NCBI GenBank assembly: GCA_033557465.1
Contig: CM066033.1
Span: 231,944,109-232,008,108 of the forward strand
From: Ichthyophis bannanicus
Taxonomy: Eukaryota; Chordata; Amphibia; Gymnophiona; Ichthyophiidae
Direction of reading: 5' to 3'
DNA length: 64,000 bases
A program made the translations under genes and the position numbers. The notes under the pieces were generated by a model. That model was given only the letters and a program-made list of their open reading frames with translations. It was not told where the DNA came from and did no database searches. Positions 63,539 through 64,000 of the stretch are shown here, one piece after another (positions within the stretch are counted from its first letter, which is position 1; each line of letters begins with the position of its first letter).

Positions 63539-64000
63539 AGGGAGGATATGTAGGAGAACCTTGCCCTCTGGCTCTCCCCAGCTCTTTTGCTCTTCTCCAT
63601 AGCTGTACCCATTCCCAGGTTTTATCTTTTTCTGATTCACTTGGGGAGCTTTCTCGGTGTTAGAAGCCTTCCTCTCACTATCCCAAAAAATTCTGGGAGT
63701 TGTATTGTACCTTCTTTTATTGATCCTGCCACACAATGTATGTGGGTAGTAAATTTATAACAGGTCACCTATGTGAGATGTCCAATATGTGTCTATTTTA
63801 AGCATATTTATGAAGGCAACAAAGATACCTGTGTGCCGTTGTAAATTAGGCTCCCAGAACCAGCCCCAATAAAGCACAAATATCCACATACCAATTTACA
63901 CCATCTCTGAAAAAGGAGTAAATGTGTACATTTAGGTGTCCTCATCGACTCTCAACTTTCATTTACTGACCAAATGAGACAGGTCATGTAAACCTCCTTC
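63539..64000. other. Unassigned; partial dispersed repeat
   Basis: 63770-63930 has phrases resembling the 5320-6185/52790-53120 repeat group (tattttaagcat, aatttacaccatctctg), too weak for a firm call. Confidence 0.3.

Overview
This window looks like vertebrate intergenic or intronic DNA that is almost wholly made of transposable elements. No host protein-coding exon, tRNA or rRNA gene could be supported. The repeat mix (CR1 and L2 LINEs, Tx1/L1-type LINEs, a Ty3/gypsy element whose Gag resembles the SCAN domain, a Ngaro-type tyrosine-recombinase retroelement, hAT DNA transposons, hairpin MITEs, tRNA- and 5S-derived SINEs) suggests a large repeat-rich genome. An amphibian, perhaps a caecilian, is my best guess, but that is inference; a reptile or lungfish is not excluded.

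Layout. 1-8 kb: two diverged related LTRs in opposite orientations, a 5S-rRNA-derived SINE, tRNA-type SINEs, old CR1 and L2 3' ends, and a hairpin hAT MITE with a perfect 8-bp target duplication. 8-12 kb: mostly unassigned, possibly old single-copy sequence. 12-18 kb: an old L2 end and a decayed Tx1-like LINE split by about 2 kb of unassigned DNA. 18-31.7 kb: a nest. An old CR1 was split by (a) a 2.3-kb element with 131-bp terminal inverted repeats, each holding a hammerhead-ribozyme-like motif, which itself contains a TA-flanked DNA transposon, and (b) a near-complete L2 LINE with a tandemly repeated 5' UTR. That L2 holds a 371-bp hAT MITE, an antisense LINE-tail fragment and a 2.1-kb hAT element carrying a 430-bp palindrome and a G-rich minisatellite. 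33.8-38.9 kb: an ORF1-only L1 insertion with poly(A), 15-bp target duplication and inverted 5' end, then a decayed L1 ORF2. 39-48 kb: a minus-strand L2 split by a non-autonomous Ngaro-type element (split direct repeats plus an SGNH-hydrolase ORF) and by two CR1 copies. 48.6-53.6 kb: L1 ORF1 and CR1 remnants, a gypsy RT fragment and hairpin MITEs. 54-62.6 kb: a complete-ended, minus-strand Gmr1-like gypsy element with about 1.49-kb LTRs differing at about 11 positions; it has Gag (SCAN-like), zinc knuckle, protease and integrase but no visible RT/RNase H, and is split by a second 2.4-kb hAT element. 62.7-64 kb: a possible solitary LTR and unassigned DNA.

Most notable: the two large hAT elements (26225-28346 and 57629-60029) have unrelated terminal inverted repeats and unrelated ~430-bp palindromes, yet share the same minisatellite and ~1 kb core, as if one cassette had been carried by two transposon families. 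Other points are a long reading frame running from pol through the polypurine tract and across most of the gypsy LTR, the hydrolase-only Ngaro element with a perfect TACTAAC branch-point motif, and paired ribozyme-like motifs in inverted repeats. All boundaries and family calls were made by eye.
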